From Caballeronia jiangsuensis (GTDB taxonomy: Bacteria > Pseudomonadota > Gammaproteobacteria > Burkholderiales > Burkholderiaceae), in NCBI GenBank assembly GCA_000648925.1, contig JFHF01000009.1, positions 62,001 through 126,000 of the forward strand: a stretch of DNA of 64,000 nt. Reading direction: 5' to 3'. Below are positions 17,581 to 26,943 of this stretch, in pieces. The notes below the pieces were generated by a model. That model made no database searches. It was not told the DNA's origin and saw only the letters and a program-made list of their open reading frames with translations. Made by a program: the position numbers and the translations under genes. Each line of letters opens with the position of its first letter. The stretch's first letter is position 1.

Positions 17581-18728
17581 GAAACAGTGGGAAAGAGTTG
17601 GCGCACGCGGGCGATCAGCGCGCGATCGCTACCGCGCGGACCGATGAACGACAGCGCGAGCGGCCTGTCGGGTCCGTTCACGACCGGCACGGTGACTTGC
17701 GGCAAGCCGCCGAACGCGGCGACCGCGTTCATCGTGAGCGCATCGCGATAGAACGCGCCGATGCCGTCAGGCGGCTCGTTCTTGTCGAGCAGCGCGCGTG
17801 GCGTCGTCGGCAGCACGATCAGCGCTTTCGCCACGATGTTTTCGACGTGCGCAGCGAGTGTCGTACGCATCGCGCGACAGCGTTCGACCTCCGCATCGTC
17901 GAGCGACTTCATCCGCGCAAAACGCGTTGCGATGTCCGCGCCGAAGCGCGGCGCATGGGCATCGATCCATGCGCCGAGCGAGGCGCGAATCGCATCGTCC
18001 TGCAAGTGCTGATATACGTGCAGCCAGCGTGCGCGATCGCCTGCGAAGATCTCGATCTCGTCGTGCGACATAGACAGTTCGCGCAGGCGCTGCGCATCGT
18101 CCGGCTCGCGCTCGGCGCGCGTATCGAATGCTTCCTTGAAGAGCACGAACGATGCGGGCGCGTCGAGTGCGGCGACGTCATCGAGCATGACGTCGGCGAC
18201 GCGCGCGAGCAATTCGCCCGAACGCGCGAACCAGCCCACGGTATCGAAGCAGGGCGCGAAGGGCAGCACGCCGTCGAGCGCGGCGTCGTCGTGCGTCGGG
18301 CGGATGCCCCACAGGCCGCAGAACGCGGCGGGCACGCGAACGGAGCCGCCGGTATCGGTGCCGAGCGCGAAATCGACATCGCCATTCGCAACCGCCGATG
18401 CCGAGCCGCTCGACGATCCACCCGGCAACGCGTGCGGCCAGCGCGGATTGACCGGCGTGCCGTAATGCGCGTTCACGCCTTCGAGGCTGTAGGCGAGTTC
18501 ATCGGTGATGGTCTTGCCGTCCACGCTCGCGCCGGCGGCGAGCAGTTTCGCGACACAAGGCGCGTGGCGCGCGGCGGGTCCGTGCGTGGCGAGCCAGTCG
18601 GGATTGCCGCCGCCCGTCGTGATGCCGGCCACGTCGATCAGATCCTTCACAGCAAACCGCAGACCATCGAGCGGACCGCCCGAAGTGGCGGCGACGCGCA
18701 CGCGCGGGCCGGAAATGAAGGCGCTCAT
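17577..18728 (-). CDS. Amidase-signature hydrolase, AMI1-like
   Basis: The 383-residue protein is a second amidase-signature enzyme, shorter than AtzE. The triad is Lys28 (FAVKDLID), Ser105 (GGSSSGS) and Ser129 (TDTGGSVRVP). The blocks GLRFAVKDLIDVAG and GTDTGGSVRVPAAFCG resemble plant indole-3-acetamide hydrolase AMI1 and related bacterial amidases. It lies between the isochorismatase-fold gene and atzG with four-base overlaps on both sides. In this setting it could act as an allophanate or ureide amidase, but it lacks the long C-terminal domain of allophanate hydrolase AtzF. The start at 18728 gives an ATGA overlap; an extended start upstream is not needed. Confidence 0.83.
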   Translation of the reverse strand: MSAFISGPRVRVAATSGGPLDGLRFAVKDLIDVAGITTGGGNPDWLATHGPAARHAPCVAKLLAAGASVDGKTITDELAYSLEGVNAHYGTPVNPRWPHALPGGSSSGSASAVANGDVDFALGTDTGGSVRVPAAFCGLWGIRPTHDDAALDGVLPFAPCFDTVGWFARSGELLARVADVMLDDVAALDAPASFVLFKEAFDTRAEREPDDAQRLRELSMSHDEIEIFAGDRARWLHVYQHLQDDAIRASLGAWIDAHAPRFGADIATRFARMKSLDDAEVERCRAMRTTLAAHVENIVAKALIVLPTTPRALLDKNEPPDGIGAFYRDALTMNAVAAFGGLPQVTVPVVNGPDRPLALSFIGPRGSDRALIARVRQLFPTVS

Positions 18729-19531
18729 TGATTTGCTCCCCTCAACGCATCGGCGAACTGAAGCGAGTCCGCGACGAAGCCATAGCACTTCTTCACGTTC
18801 CAGATGCTCGCCTCGGTGCAGAACGCGGGCGATGACGTCGCGCAGCAATCGGTCAGCATCACGCAGCCGTAGCCGAGGAAGTTGGCGTCGGTGAGCGTGT
18901 GCATCACGCATTGATCGGTGTTCACGCCCGCGAAGAAGAGCGTGCGCGCGCCGAGATTGCGCAGGATGCTGTCGAGCGGCGTGTCCCAGAAGCCGCTGAT
19001 GCGGTACTTGTCCACGCGAATGTCCTGCGGCTCGATCATCAGTTCATCGACGACGGCGGCCGCCCACGAGTCCTTTTCCAGCACGCGCGCGCCGTGTTCC
19101 GGCAGCGCCTCGCCGAGCCCGATGCCCGTGCCCTTCGGCTTGTACAGATGAAGCTGGTTCGGCGGCATGTTGGCGAGATCGGGCCGGTTGCCCCAGTTGA
19201 CCCAGATCACCGGCACGCCGCTCTTACGCGCGATCGGCAGCAGGCGCTGCAGTGGTGCAATCGGCGCGCGGTCCGCACCGTAATCGCCCCCGATATGGTC
19301 CACCCACCCGCCTTTGGTGCAGAAGTCGTTCTGCATGTCGATGATGACGAGGGCCGCTTTTTCGATATCGAAGCGCACTTTCTGCGGCGCGGAATCGAGT
19401 ATCGCGATGCGCGGCGCGGGCGCTTGCACGGCCATGTCGACGAGCGAATCCGTCGCGTGCCAGCGGGTCTGCGCAAAGGCGCCGAGCGGGCCGCCCGGCG
19501 TTGTCCGGTCTGGGTTTGAAGCGTGGTCCAT
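18725..19531 (-). CDS. Isochorismatase-fold cysteine amidohydrolase (biuret/triuret hydrolase-like candidate)
   Basis: The 268-residue protein has the cysteine hydrolase triad of this fold: Asp65 (IDMQNDFC), Lys175 (VDKYRISGFWDT) and Cys208 (GVNTDQCVMHT). An N-terminal extension of about 50 residues precedes the core. The family includes N-carbamoylsarcosine amidase, RutB, biuret hydrolase BiuH and triuret hydrolase TrtA, all of which release ammonia or carbamate from ureides. Being first in a run with AtzE, AtzG and AtzH relatives, a substrate whose hydrolysis yields carboxybiuret or a similar compound is attractive. It is not a true isochorismatase: no siderophore genes are near. GGAGA lies before the ATG. 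Confidence 0.82.
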   Translation of the reverse strand: MDHASNPDRTTPGGPLGAFAQTRWHATDSLVDMAVQAPAPRIAILDSAPQKVRFDIEKAALVIIDMQNDFCTKGGWVDHIGGDYGADRAPIAPLQRLLPIARKSGVPVIWVNWGNRPDLANMPPNQLHLYKPKGTGIGLGEALPEHGARVLEKDSWAAAVVDELMIEPQDIRVDKYRISGFWDTPLDSILRNLGARTLFFAGVNTDQCVMHTLTDANFLGYGCVMLTDCCATSSPAFCTEASIWNVKKCYGFVADSLQFADALRGANQ

Positions 19532-19731
19532 CGGTTTCTCCGAAGCGTTGGATCAGTGTAGTGCGAGTGCATCGGAGACGCAGCGCAAGCGCGTCATCCG
19601 CCGGTGTTCTGCGTGGCATCGAGGAAGCGGTTCTTCATCGCACCGAAGGCGCATTGGCATCGAAGTTGCAATGAGCGTTTCAGTCATGAATAACCTACTT
19701 ACCGAAAGTCAACGCAAAAGGAGTGCCAGTG

Positions 19732-20754
19732 ATGTTCAGCTTGCAACAGGCTTCTCGCGAAAAATTGCGCCGTCGTCTCGTGTCGCGCCTTGTCGTGACG
19801 GCCGGTGTCGTCGCGCTCGCCGCGCCCGCGTTCCTTCTCTCCGATGCGCACGCCGCCGATGACGCGATGCGCGTCGGCGTGCTGATTCCCGGCTCGAAGA
19901 CGGACAAGGGCTGGATGGAATCGGGCTACGACGGCGTGCTCGCCGCGCAGAAGGAGTTCGGGCCGAAGCTCAAGACGCAGATCATCGAGAACATCAACTA
20001 CGCGGACATGGAGCAGGCGCTCACCAATCTCGCGACGAAGAATCAACTCGTGATCGGTATCGGCGGACAGACGCAGGCGGCCGTGCTCAAGATCGCTAAG
20101 CGCTTTCCGAACGTGAAGTTCTCCGTCGTCGGCGGCAACAAGGGCGAGAACATGCCGGCCAATGTCGCTGGCTATGACGTGAAGCAGGCCGAGATCGCGT
20201 TCGTCGCGGGCGCGGCGGCCGCGATGCTGTCGAAGAACGGCGCGGTGAGTTATGTCGGCGGCATGGAGATTCCGTCGATCGTCAACGCGGGCAAAGAGTT
20301 CGGCAACGGCGCGCGCTACGTCAATCCGAAGATCAAATACTTCGAGAGCTATACCGGCGACTTCGATAACGTCGCGAAGTCGCGCGAAGCGACGGCGGCG
20401 GCCATCGCGCAGGGCGCGGATGTCCACTATCACATCCTGAACCTCGGCTTGCGCGGACTCGAACAGGCCGCCAAGGAGAAGGACACGCATATCATCGGCA
20501 GCTATACGGACCGCTGCGGAAGCGATCCGCTCTATATCGCGTACAGCATCACGGGCGTTGGTTATCAGGCGCAGTACGCGATCGAGCAACTGGAGAAAGG
20601 GCAGTGGCAGCCCGGCTACAAGGCGTTCGGCCTCGCGATGGGACCGAAGGCGTCGGGCATGGTCGTCTGCAAGTCGACGCCCGCGATGGACGCGAAGCTC
20701 AAGCAGATCGAAGACGACATCCTGAGCGGCAAGATCAAGGTGTCCGAGGGATGA
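19732..20754 (+). CDS. BMP-family ABC importer substrate-binding protein
   Basis: The 340-residue protein is a periplasmic binding protein of the BMP (PnrA/Med) family, whose characterised members bind purine nucleosides. An uncleaved signal region with basic residues is followed by a hydrophobic core ending SDAHA-A. The mature chain starts MRVGVLIPGSKTDKGWMESGYDG, with the family's K-D-GW motif, and includes NLATKNQLVIGIGGQ and GAAAAMLSKNG. The ATG at 19732 follows AAAAGGAG with an eight-base gap; a GTG nine bases upstream is less likely. It is divergent from the amidohydrolase operon and first of four transporter genes. Confidence 0.88.
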   Translation: MFSLQQASREKLRRRLVSRLVVTAGVVALAAPAFLLSDAHAADDAMRVGVLIPGSKTDKGWMESGYDGVLAAQKEFGPKLKTQIIENINYADMEQALTNLATKNQLVIGIGGQTQAAVLKIAKRFPNVKFSVVGGNKGENMPANVAGYDVKQAEIAFVAGAAAAMLSKNGAVSYVGGMEIPSIVNAGKEFGNGARYVNPKIKYFESYTGDFDNVAKSREATAAAIAQGADVHYHILNLGLRGLEQAAKEKDTHIIGSYTDRCGSDPLYIAYSITGVGYQAQYAIEQLEKGQWQPGYKAFGLAMGPKASGMVVCKSTPAMDAKLKQIEDDILSGKIKVSEG

Positions 20755-22322
20755 GCACGCTGCCTTCTCCTTCGTTCGATGCCGCGCCGATCCTCGCGCT
20801 CACGGACATCGGCAAGCGCTTCGGCACGTTCACCGCGCTCGAAGGCGTCTCGCTCGACCTGATGCCGGGCGATGTGCATTGCCTGCTCGGCGAAAACGGC
20901 GCAGGCAAATCGACGCTATGCAACGTGATCTTCGGCGTGCATCAGCCGGACTCCGGCGCCATGCGCGTGAACGGCGCGCCGTATCGGCCGCGCAATCCGC
21001 GCGAGGCGCTCGCACGCGGCATCGCGATGGTGCATCAGCATTTCAGTCTCGTCGACGATGCCAGCGTGCTCGACAATCTGTTGCTCGGACAGGCGCGCGG
21101 ATGGCTTCATCGGCAGCGCGAAGCCGAACGCGTGCACGCCGTGCTCGCGAGCGTCGGCCTCGAACTGGCGCTCGAAGCGAAGGTGGCGGATCTATCGGTC
21201 GGCGAGCGGCAGCGCGTGGAGATCGTGAAGTGCCTGATGCGCGAGCCGCGTCTCCTGCTGCTCGATGAACCGACCGCCGTGCTCCTGCCCGCCGAAATCG
21301 ACGCGCTGCTCGACACCTGCGAGCGCGTGGCCGCACGCGGCTGTGCAGTGGTGCTCGTCACGCACAAGCTGAAGGAGATCAGCCGCATCGCCACCCATGC
21401 GACCGTGCTGCAATCGGGCCGCGTGGTGGCGCGCTCGGCATCGCCCGCGACGGAGATCGACCGGCTCGTACACGCTATGATTCATCGCGAAGGCGACGAC
21501 ACCCCCGACGATCTCGCCGGGCGTCTGTCGCTCGTGAAAAGCGCCTCGCCGTACTCGCGCCCGTTGCAGGACGAAGTGCTGCAGATCGATGGACTCAGCG
21601 CGCGCGATGCCGAAGGCGTCGCGCGCCTCAGCGACTGCACGCTCGTCGTGAATCGCGGCGAGATCGTCGGCATTGCGGGCGTGGAAGGCAATGGCCAGAG
21701 CGAACTCGGCGCGGTGCTCGCGGGCATGTCGGGCGCATCGGCGGGGCGCTTTTTCATCGCGGGGCGCGACATGACGCAGGCCAGTCCGCGCGAACTCACG
21801 CAAGCGGGCGTCGGCATCGTGCCTGAAGACCGGCACGCGGTCGGCTGCGTCACCGGCATGAGCCTCGCCGACAATCTGCTGCTCAATCATCTCGATCGCT
21901 ACACGCGCGGCGGCTTTCTGAAACGCCGCGCGATGCGCGCCGCCGCGCTCGAACTGATGCAGCGTTTCGATGTGCGCGCGAGCGGTCCCGATGCGCTCTT
22001 CGGCGGGCTGTCGGGCGGCAATCAGCAAAAGGCCGTGCTCGCGCGCGAACTGACGCTCGATCCGCTGATCTTTCTGCTCGCCGCGCAGCCGACGCGCGGT
22101 CTCGATGTCGGCGCGGTCGCCGCCGTGTATTCGCATATCCGCGCGGCGCGCGATCGCGGCGTGGGCGTGCTGCTTATTTCCTCCGAACTCGACGAGCTGA
22201 TGAGCGTCGCCGATCGCATCGTCGTGCTGTATCGCGGCCGCATCATGGGCACGTGCACGCCCGATGCGAGCAATCGCGGACGCATCGGCGCGTGGATGGC
22301 GGGCGCGGGAGAGACTGCATGA
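20751..22322 (+). CDS. ABC importer ATPase with two nucleotide-binding domains
   Basis: The 523-residue protein has two ABC domains in tandem, as in RbsA/NupA-type importers. Domain 1 (about 15-250) has Walker A LLGENGAGKST, signature LSVGERQR and Walker B LLLLDEPTA. Domain 2 (about 270-515) has the degenerate P-loop GVEGNGQSE, signature LSGGNQQK and RGLDVGA. The degenerate second P-loop is normal for the family, and domain 1 would carry most of the hydrolysis. It overlaps the binding-protein stop by four bases. Confidence 0.9.
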   Translation: MSTLPSPSFDAAPILALTDIGKRFGTFTALEGVSLDLMPGDVHCLLGENGAGKSTLCNVIFGVHQPDSGAMRVNGAPYRPRNPREALARGIAMVHQHFSLVDDASVLDNLLLGQARGWLHRQREAERVHAVLASVGLELALEAKVADLSVGERQRVEIVKCLMREPRLLLLDEPTAVLLPAEIDALLDTCERVAARGCAVVLVTHKLKEISRIATHATVLQSGRVVARSASPATEIDRLVHAMIHREGDDTPDDLAGRLSLVKSASPYSRPLQDEVLQIDGLSARDAEGVARLSDCTLVVNRGEIVGIAGVEGNGQSELGAVLAGMSGASAGRFFIAGRDMTQASPRELTQAGVGIVPEDRHAVGCVTGMSLADNLLLNHLDRYTRGGFLKRRAMRAAALELMQRFDVRASGPDALFGGLSGGNQQKAVLARELTLDPLIFLLAAQPTRGLDVGAVAAVYSHIRAARDRGVGVLLISSELDELMSVADRIVVLYRGRIMGTCTPDASNRGRIGAWMAGAGETA

Positions 22323-23437
22323 ATCCGCACATGAAGTTGCAAACGCCGCTCGCGTCCGAGCACGGTACGCAAAGCTGGCGCGCGCGCTGGCCGCACTTGC
22401 GCGTGGCCTGCGTGATCGCGGCGGCCGTCGCGTTCGCGATGCTCGCCGCGCTCGCGTTGATCGCGCTGATGCACGTTTCCATCGCCGAGGCGCTCGCCGC
22501 ATTCGCCGATGGCGCGTGGGGCTCGCCGTACGCAATCGGCGCGTCGATCAATCGCAGTCTCGCGTTCGCGCTCGTCGGCACGGGCTTCGTCATCGCGAAC
22601 CGCGCGAAGCTCACGAACGTCGGCGGAGAAGGGCAACTCGCGATCGGCGGCATCGTCGCGACCGCGATGAGTCTCTATGGCGGTTGCGCGCATCTGCCCT
22701 TCGGTCTGTCGTTCATCGTGCCGATGCTGTGCGCGGCTGCGGCGGGCGCGGTGTGGGGCGGCGTGCCCGGCGTGCTGAAGGCGAAGGCCGGCACCAACGA
22801 AGTCATCAGCACGTTGCTGCTCTCGTTCATCGCGGTATGGCTGCTCTACTGGTGCGTGCAGAGCGAAGCGCTGCTGCGCCAGCCGATGACCAACGGCGCC
22901 ACGTTGCCCGAATCGCTCGAAATTCCCGATCCGACGAAGCTGCCCGCGATCCTCGCCGCGAGCGGCATGAACCTGAACATCGGCTTGCCGGTGACGATCG
23001 TGCTCGCCGTCGCATCCGCGATCCTGCTCGCGCGCACGCGCTTCGGTCTCGCGCTGCGCGCCGCCGGGCTCAACGCCATCGCGGCGAAACGCGCGGGCTT
23101 GCCGATCACGTCATCGCTGGTCGGCGCGCTCGCGCTCGCGGGCGCGTTCAGCGGACTCGCCGGCGCGCTGATGCTGCAAGGCGATCAATACTCGCTCAAG
23201 GCAGGCTTCTCGTCGGGCTATGGTTTCGATGGTCTCGTGGTCGGCCTCCTGGCGCGCGGCTCGATCACCGGCGTGTTCGCCGCGGCGCTGCTGTTCGGCT
23301 TTCTGCGCTCGGGCGGCATCAACATGGAGATGGTCGCGCAGGTGCCTTCGGCGCTCGTGCTGATCGTGCAAGGCATCGTCACGATAGCGCTTGCGGGCGG
23401 CGCGTTGTGGCTCGACAAGGGAGAGGCACGCCGATGA
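22319..23437 (+). CDS. ABC importer permease 1 (NupB/YufP type)
   Basis: The 372-residue membrane protein has about ten hydrophobic segments and the family landmarks NRAKLTNVGGEGQLAIGG and KAGTNEVISTLLLSFIA. It pairs with the next gene to form the channel of the BMP-type importer. The start overlaps the ATPase stop (ATGA). An upstream in-frame start inside the ATPase gene would add a charged segment and is rejected. The last segment before the stop ends WLDKGEARR. Confidence 0.88.
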   Translation: MNPHMKLQTPLASEHGTQSWRARWPHLRVACVIAAAVAFAMLAALALIALMHVSIAEALAAFADGAWGSPYAIGASINRSLAFALVGTGFVIANRAKLTNVGGEGQLAIGGIVATAMSLYGGCAHLPFGLSFIVPMLCAAAAGAVWGGVPGVLKAKAGTNEVISTLLLSFIAVWLLYWCVQSEALLRQPMTNGATLPESLEIPDPTKLPAILAASGMNLNIGLPVTIVLAVASAILLARTRFGLALRAAGLNAIAAKRAGLPITSSLVGALALAGAFSGLAGALMLQGDQYSLKAGFSSGYGFDGLVVGLLARGSITGVFAAALLFGFLRSGGINMEMVAQVPSALVLIVQGIVTIALAGGALWLDKGEARR

Positions 23438-24351
23438 ATCTCGAACTTCTCGCGGTATTCGCGGGCGCGTCCATTCGTCTCTCAGCGCCGATGATGCTCG
23501 CCGCAACCGGCGAGCTCGTGAGCGAGCGCGCGGGCGTGCTCAACATGAGCGTCGAAGGCATGATGCTCACCGGCGCGTTCCTCGGCGCGACGTTTTCGTG
23601 GCTGACCGGCAATCCGTCGATCGGTCTGCTGTGCGGCATGCTCGGCGTGATTCCGCTCGCGCTGCTGCAGGCATTCCTGAGCGTGACCTTGCGCGCTAAT
23701 CAGATCGTGACGGGCATCGGCATCAACATACTCGCGCTCGGCGGCACGACGCTCGCTTACCGCGAGATATTCGGCGAACGATCGAGCGCCGCGATTCCGG
23801 GACTCGCGCACTGGTCGCCGCCCGTGCTCGGAAAATTGCCGCTGATCGGCGAACCGGTGTTCGGGCAAGTGTGGTTGTTGTATGCGGGGCTCGCGGTGCT
23901 GCTCGCGACCTCGGTCATCATGCGCCGCACGGCGCTCGGCGTCGCGCTGCATGCAACAGGCGTCGCGCCGCGCGCGGTCGATCAGTCGGGCCTGCCTGTC
24001 GCGCGCATTCGCTACGGGGCGGTGCTGTTCTCCGGCGTGATGTCGGCGGCGGCGGGATGCTTCATCTCCATCGGCGATATTCACACGTTCACCGAAGGCA
24101 TGACCAACGGCACCGGTTATCTCGCGATCGCGGCGATCATCTTCGGCAACTGGAAGATCGGCCGCACAGCGCTCGCGTGCCTGCTGTTCGGCGCGGCCAC
24201 CGCCATGCAGTTTCAGTTGCCGATGTTCGGCCTGCACGTGCCGACGGCGCTGCTCATCATGCTGCCGTACCTGCTCGCGCTGATCGCGGTAGCGGGGCTG
24301 ATCGGCCGGCAGACCGCGCCGCCCGCGCTCACGCAGCCTTTCAAACGCTAG
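23434..24351 (+). CDS. ABC importer permease 2 (NupC/YufQ type)
   Basis: The 305-residue membrane protein is the second permease. The conserved block GELVSERAGVLNMSVEGMML is typical of this half of BMP-type importers, followed by LRANQIVTGIGINILALGG and GYLAIAAIIFGNW. It overlaps the first permease by four bases. The four transporter genes therefore form one coupled unit. The known substrates of close families are nucleosides; the neighbouring ureide amidohydrolases suggest a urea-like or purine-derived ligand instead. Confidence 0.88.
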   Translation: MNLELLAVFAGASIRLSAPMMLAATGELVSERAGVLNMSVEGMMLTGAFLGATFSWLTGNPSIGLLCGMLGVIPLALLQAFLSVTLRANQIVTGIGINILALGGTTLAYREIFGERSSAAIPGLAHWSPPVLGKLPLIGEPVFGQVWLLYAGLAVLLATSVIMRRTALGVALHATGVAPRAVDQSGLPVARIRYGAVLFSGVMSAAAGCFISIGDIHTFTEGMTNGTGYLAIAAIIFGNWKIGRTALACLLFGAATAMQFQLPMFGLHVPTALLIMLPYLLALIAVAGLIGRQTAPPALTQPFKR

Positions 24352-24416
24352 CTGCGGCGGCGCGACGGAGTACCATCGTGTTTCGTCGCGCCGTGTTCAA
24401 CTCATCGATCGAATTC

Positions 24417-25109
24417 ATGCCACGTACCGCTGTTCCCGCGAAGAACAAGAAAGACGAGCCCACACGCCGCCAGCAGCTCGCCGCCAAAACGCGCGAGCGC
24501 ATCTTCAGGATCGCCATCAGGGAGTTCGCCGACAAGGGCTTCAGCGGCGCGCGCGTCGAGACGATCGCGAGCCGCGCGAAGGTGAATATCCGCATGATCT
24601 ACCACTACTTCGGCGGCAAGGAAGCGCTCTATGTCGAAGTGCTCGAACATGTGCTCGCGCGGCTGCGCGAAGCGGAACTCGCGGTGACGCTCGACGTGCG
24701 GAGCGTCGATCCCGCGGCCGGCATTTTGCAGCTCTACGATTTCACCGAAGGCCATTTCGCCGCGCATCCGGAATTGCTGTGCCTGCTGTCGTGGGAGAAC
24801 CTGAATCGCGCGCGCTTTCTGAAGCGCTCGAAAGTGATTCAGGCGATGTCATCGCCCGTGCTCGACAAGCTGCGCACGCTCATCCGGCGCGGCGAAACCG
24901 CGGGCACCTTGCGTCGCGGCATCGATCCCCTGCATCTGTACGTGACGCTCGTGAGCCTCGCTTATTTTCACAAGTCGAACGCGTACACGATCTCGCGGAT
25001 GTTCGATACCGACATGCTCGCGCCTTCATGGCAGGCCGCGCACAAGGCGCAGGCGCATGAACTGGTGCGCGCGTTCCTCGCCGGAGAGCGGGTGCTCGAA
25101 CTGACGTAG
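24417..25109 (+). CDS. TetR/AcrR-family regulator
   Basis: The 230-residue protein has an N-terminal TetR helix-turn-helix (about 22-70: RERIFRIAIREFADKGFSGARVETIA then VNIRMIYHYFGGKEALY, shortened here) and an all-helical ligand domain. The organisation and the first helix resemble RutR-like regulators of pyrimidine or ureide metabolism, but the ligand domain is not diagnostic. It is 65 bases after the permease gene on the same strand and probably controls the divergent amidohydrolase and transporter operons. The ribosome site before the ATG is weak. Confidence 0.8.
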   Translation: MPRTAVPAKNKKDEPTRRQQLAAKTRERIFRIAIREFADKGFSGARVETIASRAKVNIRMIYHYFGGKEALYVEVLEHVLARLREAELAVTLDVRSVDPAAGILQLYDFTEGHFAAHPELLCLLSWENLNRARFLKRSKVIQAMSSPVLDKLRTLIRRGETAGTLRRGIDPLHLYVTLVSLAYFHKSNAYTISRMFDTDMLAPSWQAAHKAQAHELVRAFLAGERVLELT

Positions 25110-25114
25110 GCGCT

Positions 25115-26011
25115 TCAGTCGACGAGCTTTCGGCGCCTGGCAATCGATCTCACGATCAACAGGCCGCCGACCATCACCGCAAGCGACATCAGCGTCGTCA
25201 CCGTGCCGAGCGCGTAGATGACAGGCGTCGTCACCGATGTCGTCAAGCCCTGCAATTCGAGCGGCAGCGTGTTCTGATCGCCTATCGCCTGCGAGGTTCG
25301 CGCGATCTCATCCCACGAGAGCGTGAAGCCGAACATGCCGACGCCGATCACGGAAGGCCCGATGATCGGCAGCACCACATGTTTGAACGACTGCCACGGC
25401 GAAGCGCCGAGATCGCGCGCCGCTTCCTCGTACGCCGGATTGAATCGGTTGAACACGGCGAACATCACGAGCAGGCCGAACGGCAAGGTCCACGTGAGAT
25501 GCGCGCCGAGCGCCGAGGTGAAGAGGCCCATCGACGTGGTCCAGCCATCCGCGAACGACTGGAAGCCCCATTCGTTCGCCAGATATTTGATGAGCGTATC
25601 GAGCAGGCGAAACGTGAGGCCGATACCGAGCGACACGATGATCGACGGCATGATGAGGCTCGCCACGGAAACATAGAACACCGCGGTATCGCCGCGAAAG
25701 CGCCGCCTGAACGCAAGGCCCGCGCTCAGTGAAAACAGCACGGTCAGCACCGTCACCGCGAGCGCGAGTTTCACGGAGCGTCCGAACGCGGCCCAGATGT
25801 CGATATCGCCGACGCCGTCGCGCAACGCGGCGAACCAGTGCAGCGAGACGCCGCGCATCGGGAAGGTGAGACCGCCTTCCGGGCCCTGAAAGGAGAGAAT
25901 GAAGATCGTGATGACCGGCCCGTACAGGAACAGCACGAATAGCCCGAAGAGGAGCGCGAGCCAGTAGAAGCTCGCGGGCCGATGTTCCCGATGCGCGATT
26001 GCACCCGCCAT
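25115..26011 (-). CDS. Polyamine/opine-type ABC importer permease, PotC-like
   Basis: The 298-residue protein has six predicted membrane segments and the inner-membrane EAA loop AARDLGASPWQSFKHVVLP at about 205. The N-terminus YWLALLFGLFVLFLYGPVI is typical of PotC. It closes a four-gene importer operon (ATPase, binding protein, PotB-like, PotC-like) on the minus strand. The start is one base after the upstream permease stop, so they are tightly coupled. The substrate is unknown; spermidine, putrescine and opine importers share this family. Confidence 0.88.
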   Translation of the reverse strand: MAGAIAHREHRPASFYWLALLFGLFVLFLYGPVITIFILSFQGPEGGLTFPMRGVSLHWFAALRDGVGDIDIWAAFGRSVKLALAVTVLTVLFSLSAGLAFRRRFRGDTAVFYVSVASLIMPSIIVSLGIGLTFRLLDTLIKYLANEWGFQSFADGWTTSMGLFTSALGAHLTWTLPFGLLVMFAVFNRFNPAYEEAARDLGASPWQSFKHVVLPIIGPSVIGVGMFGFTLSWDEIARTSQAIGDQNTLPLELQGLTTSVTTPVIYALGTVTTLMSLAVMVGGLLIVRSIARRRKLVD

Positions 26012-26012
26012 G

Positions 26013-26927
26013 TCACAACTCCTTTCTGATATCGACGACGCGTGTGAGCGCCCATACGATCATCAGCACGACGGCGAGCAGGATGATCGCGTTGGCCGCC
26101 GCGGCGGGAAACTGCAGATAGCCGGTCTGCACCTGGATGATCTTGCCCACCGACGCGATTTGCTGCCCGCCCATCACGCCGACGGTGAGGAAGTCGCCCA
26201 TCACGATCGTGACGACGAAGATCGAGCCGATCACGATGCCCGTCTTCGAGAGCGGCAACACCACGTCGCGGATCACCTGCCAGCCGCTTGCGCCGGCGTC
26301 GCGCGCCGCTTCGAGCAAAGCACGGTCGATGCGCATCATCGCGTTGAAGATCGGCACGATCATGAAGAACGTATAGAGATGCACGAACGCGAGCACGACC
26401 GAGAAGTTCGAGTACAGCAGCCAATCGATGGGCCGCTCGACGAGATGCGCCGATATCAGCGCCTGATTCACGAGTCCGTTGCGCCCGAGAAGCGGAATCC
26501 ACGAGATCATGCGGATCACGTTCGAGGTCCAGAACGGAATGGTGCAGACGAGGAACAGCACGGTCTGCATCGCGGTGGTGCGCACGTGAAAGGCGAGGAA
26601 GTACGCGATCGCGAAGCCGAGCACGAGCGTGACGGCCCACACGATCGCGCAGAACCTGAGTGTCGACCAGTACGTCTTGAAGGTCACGCAGACCTCCGTG
26701 AACGAACCGCAGCCGTCGAATATCGCCGCGTAATTCTTCAGCGTGAACGCGGGGATGATCTGATATTCGTTGAAGTCCCAGAAGCTCACGATCAGCGTGA
26801 TCACGAGCGGCACGATGAAGAACAGCAGGAAGGTCAGCGTGAGCGGCGTCGCTTGCAGCCACGCGCTCACACGCCGGTGACGCACCGGCGTCTGCTTTGC
26901 CTGCTGAAGATATTCGACCGAAGCCAT
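26013..26927 (-). CDS. Polyamine/opine-type ABC importer permease, PotB-like
   Basis: The 304-residue protein has six membrane segments and the EAA loop EAARDAGASGWQVIRDVVLP at about 205, with the next residues PLSKTGI. The periplasmic loop after the first helix is long, as in PotB. It is 16 bases after the binding-protein stop and one base before the PotC-like start. It would form the heterodimeric channel with that protein. Confidence 0.88.
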   Translation of the reverse strand: MASVEYLQQAKQTPVRHRRVSAWLQATPLTLTFLLFFIVPLVITLIVSFWDFNEYQIIPAFTLKNYAAIFDGCGSFTEVCVTFKTYWSTLRFCAIVWAVTLVLGFAIAYFLAFHVRTTAMQTVLFLVCTIPFWTSNVIRMISWIPLLGRNGLVNQALISAHLVERPIDWLLYSNFSVVLAFVHLYTFFMIVPIFNAMMRIDRALLEAARDAGASGWQVIRDVVLPLSKTGIVIGSIFVVTIVMGDFLTVGVMGGQQIASVGKIIQVQTGYLQFPAAAANAIILLAVVLMIVWALTRVVDIRKEL

Positions 26928-26943
26928 CGTGAGCGGCGCTCCC

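Noticed and set aside
18725..19531. True isochorismatase of siderophore synthesis
   Set aside because: There are no siderophore genes around it, and the operon is built of ureide amidohydrolases.
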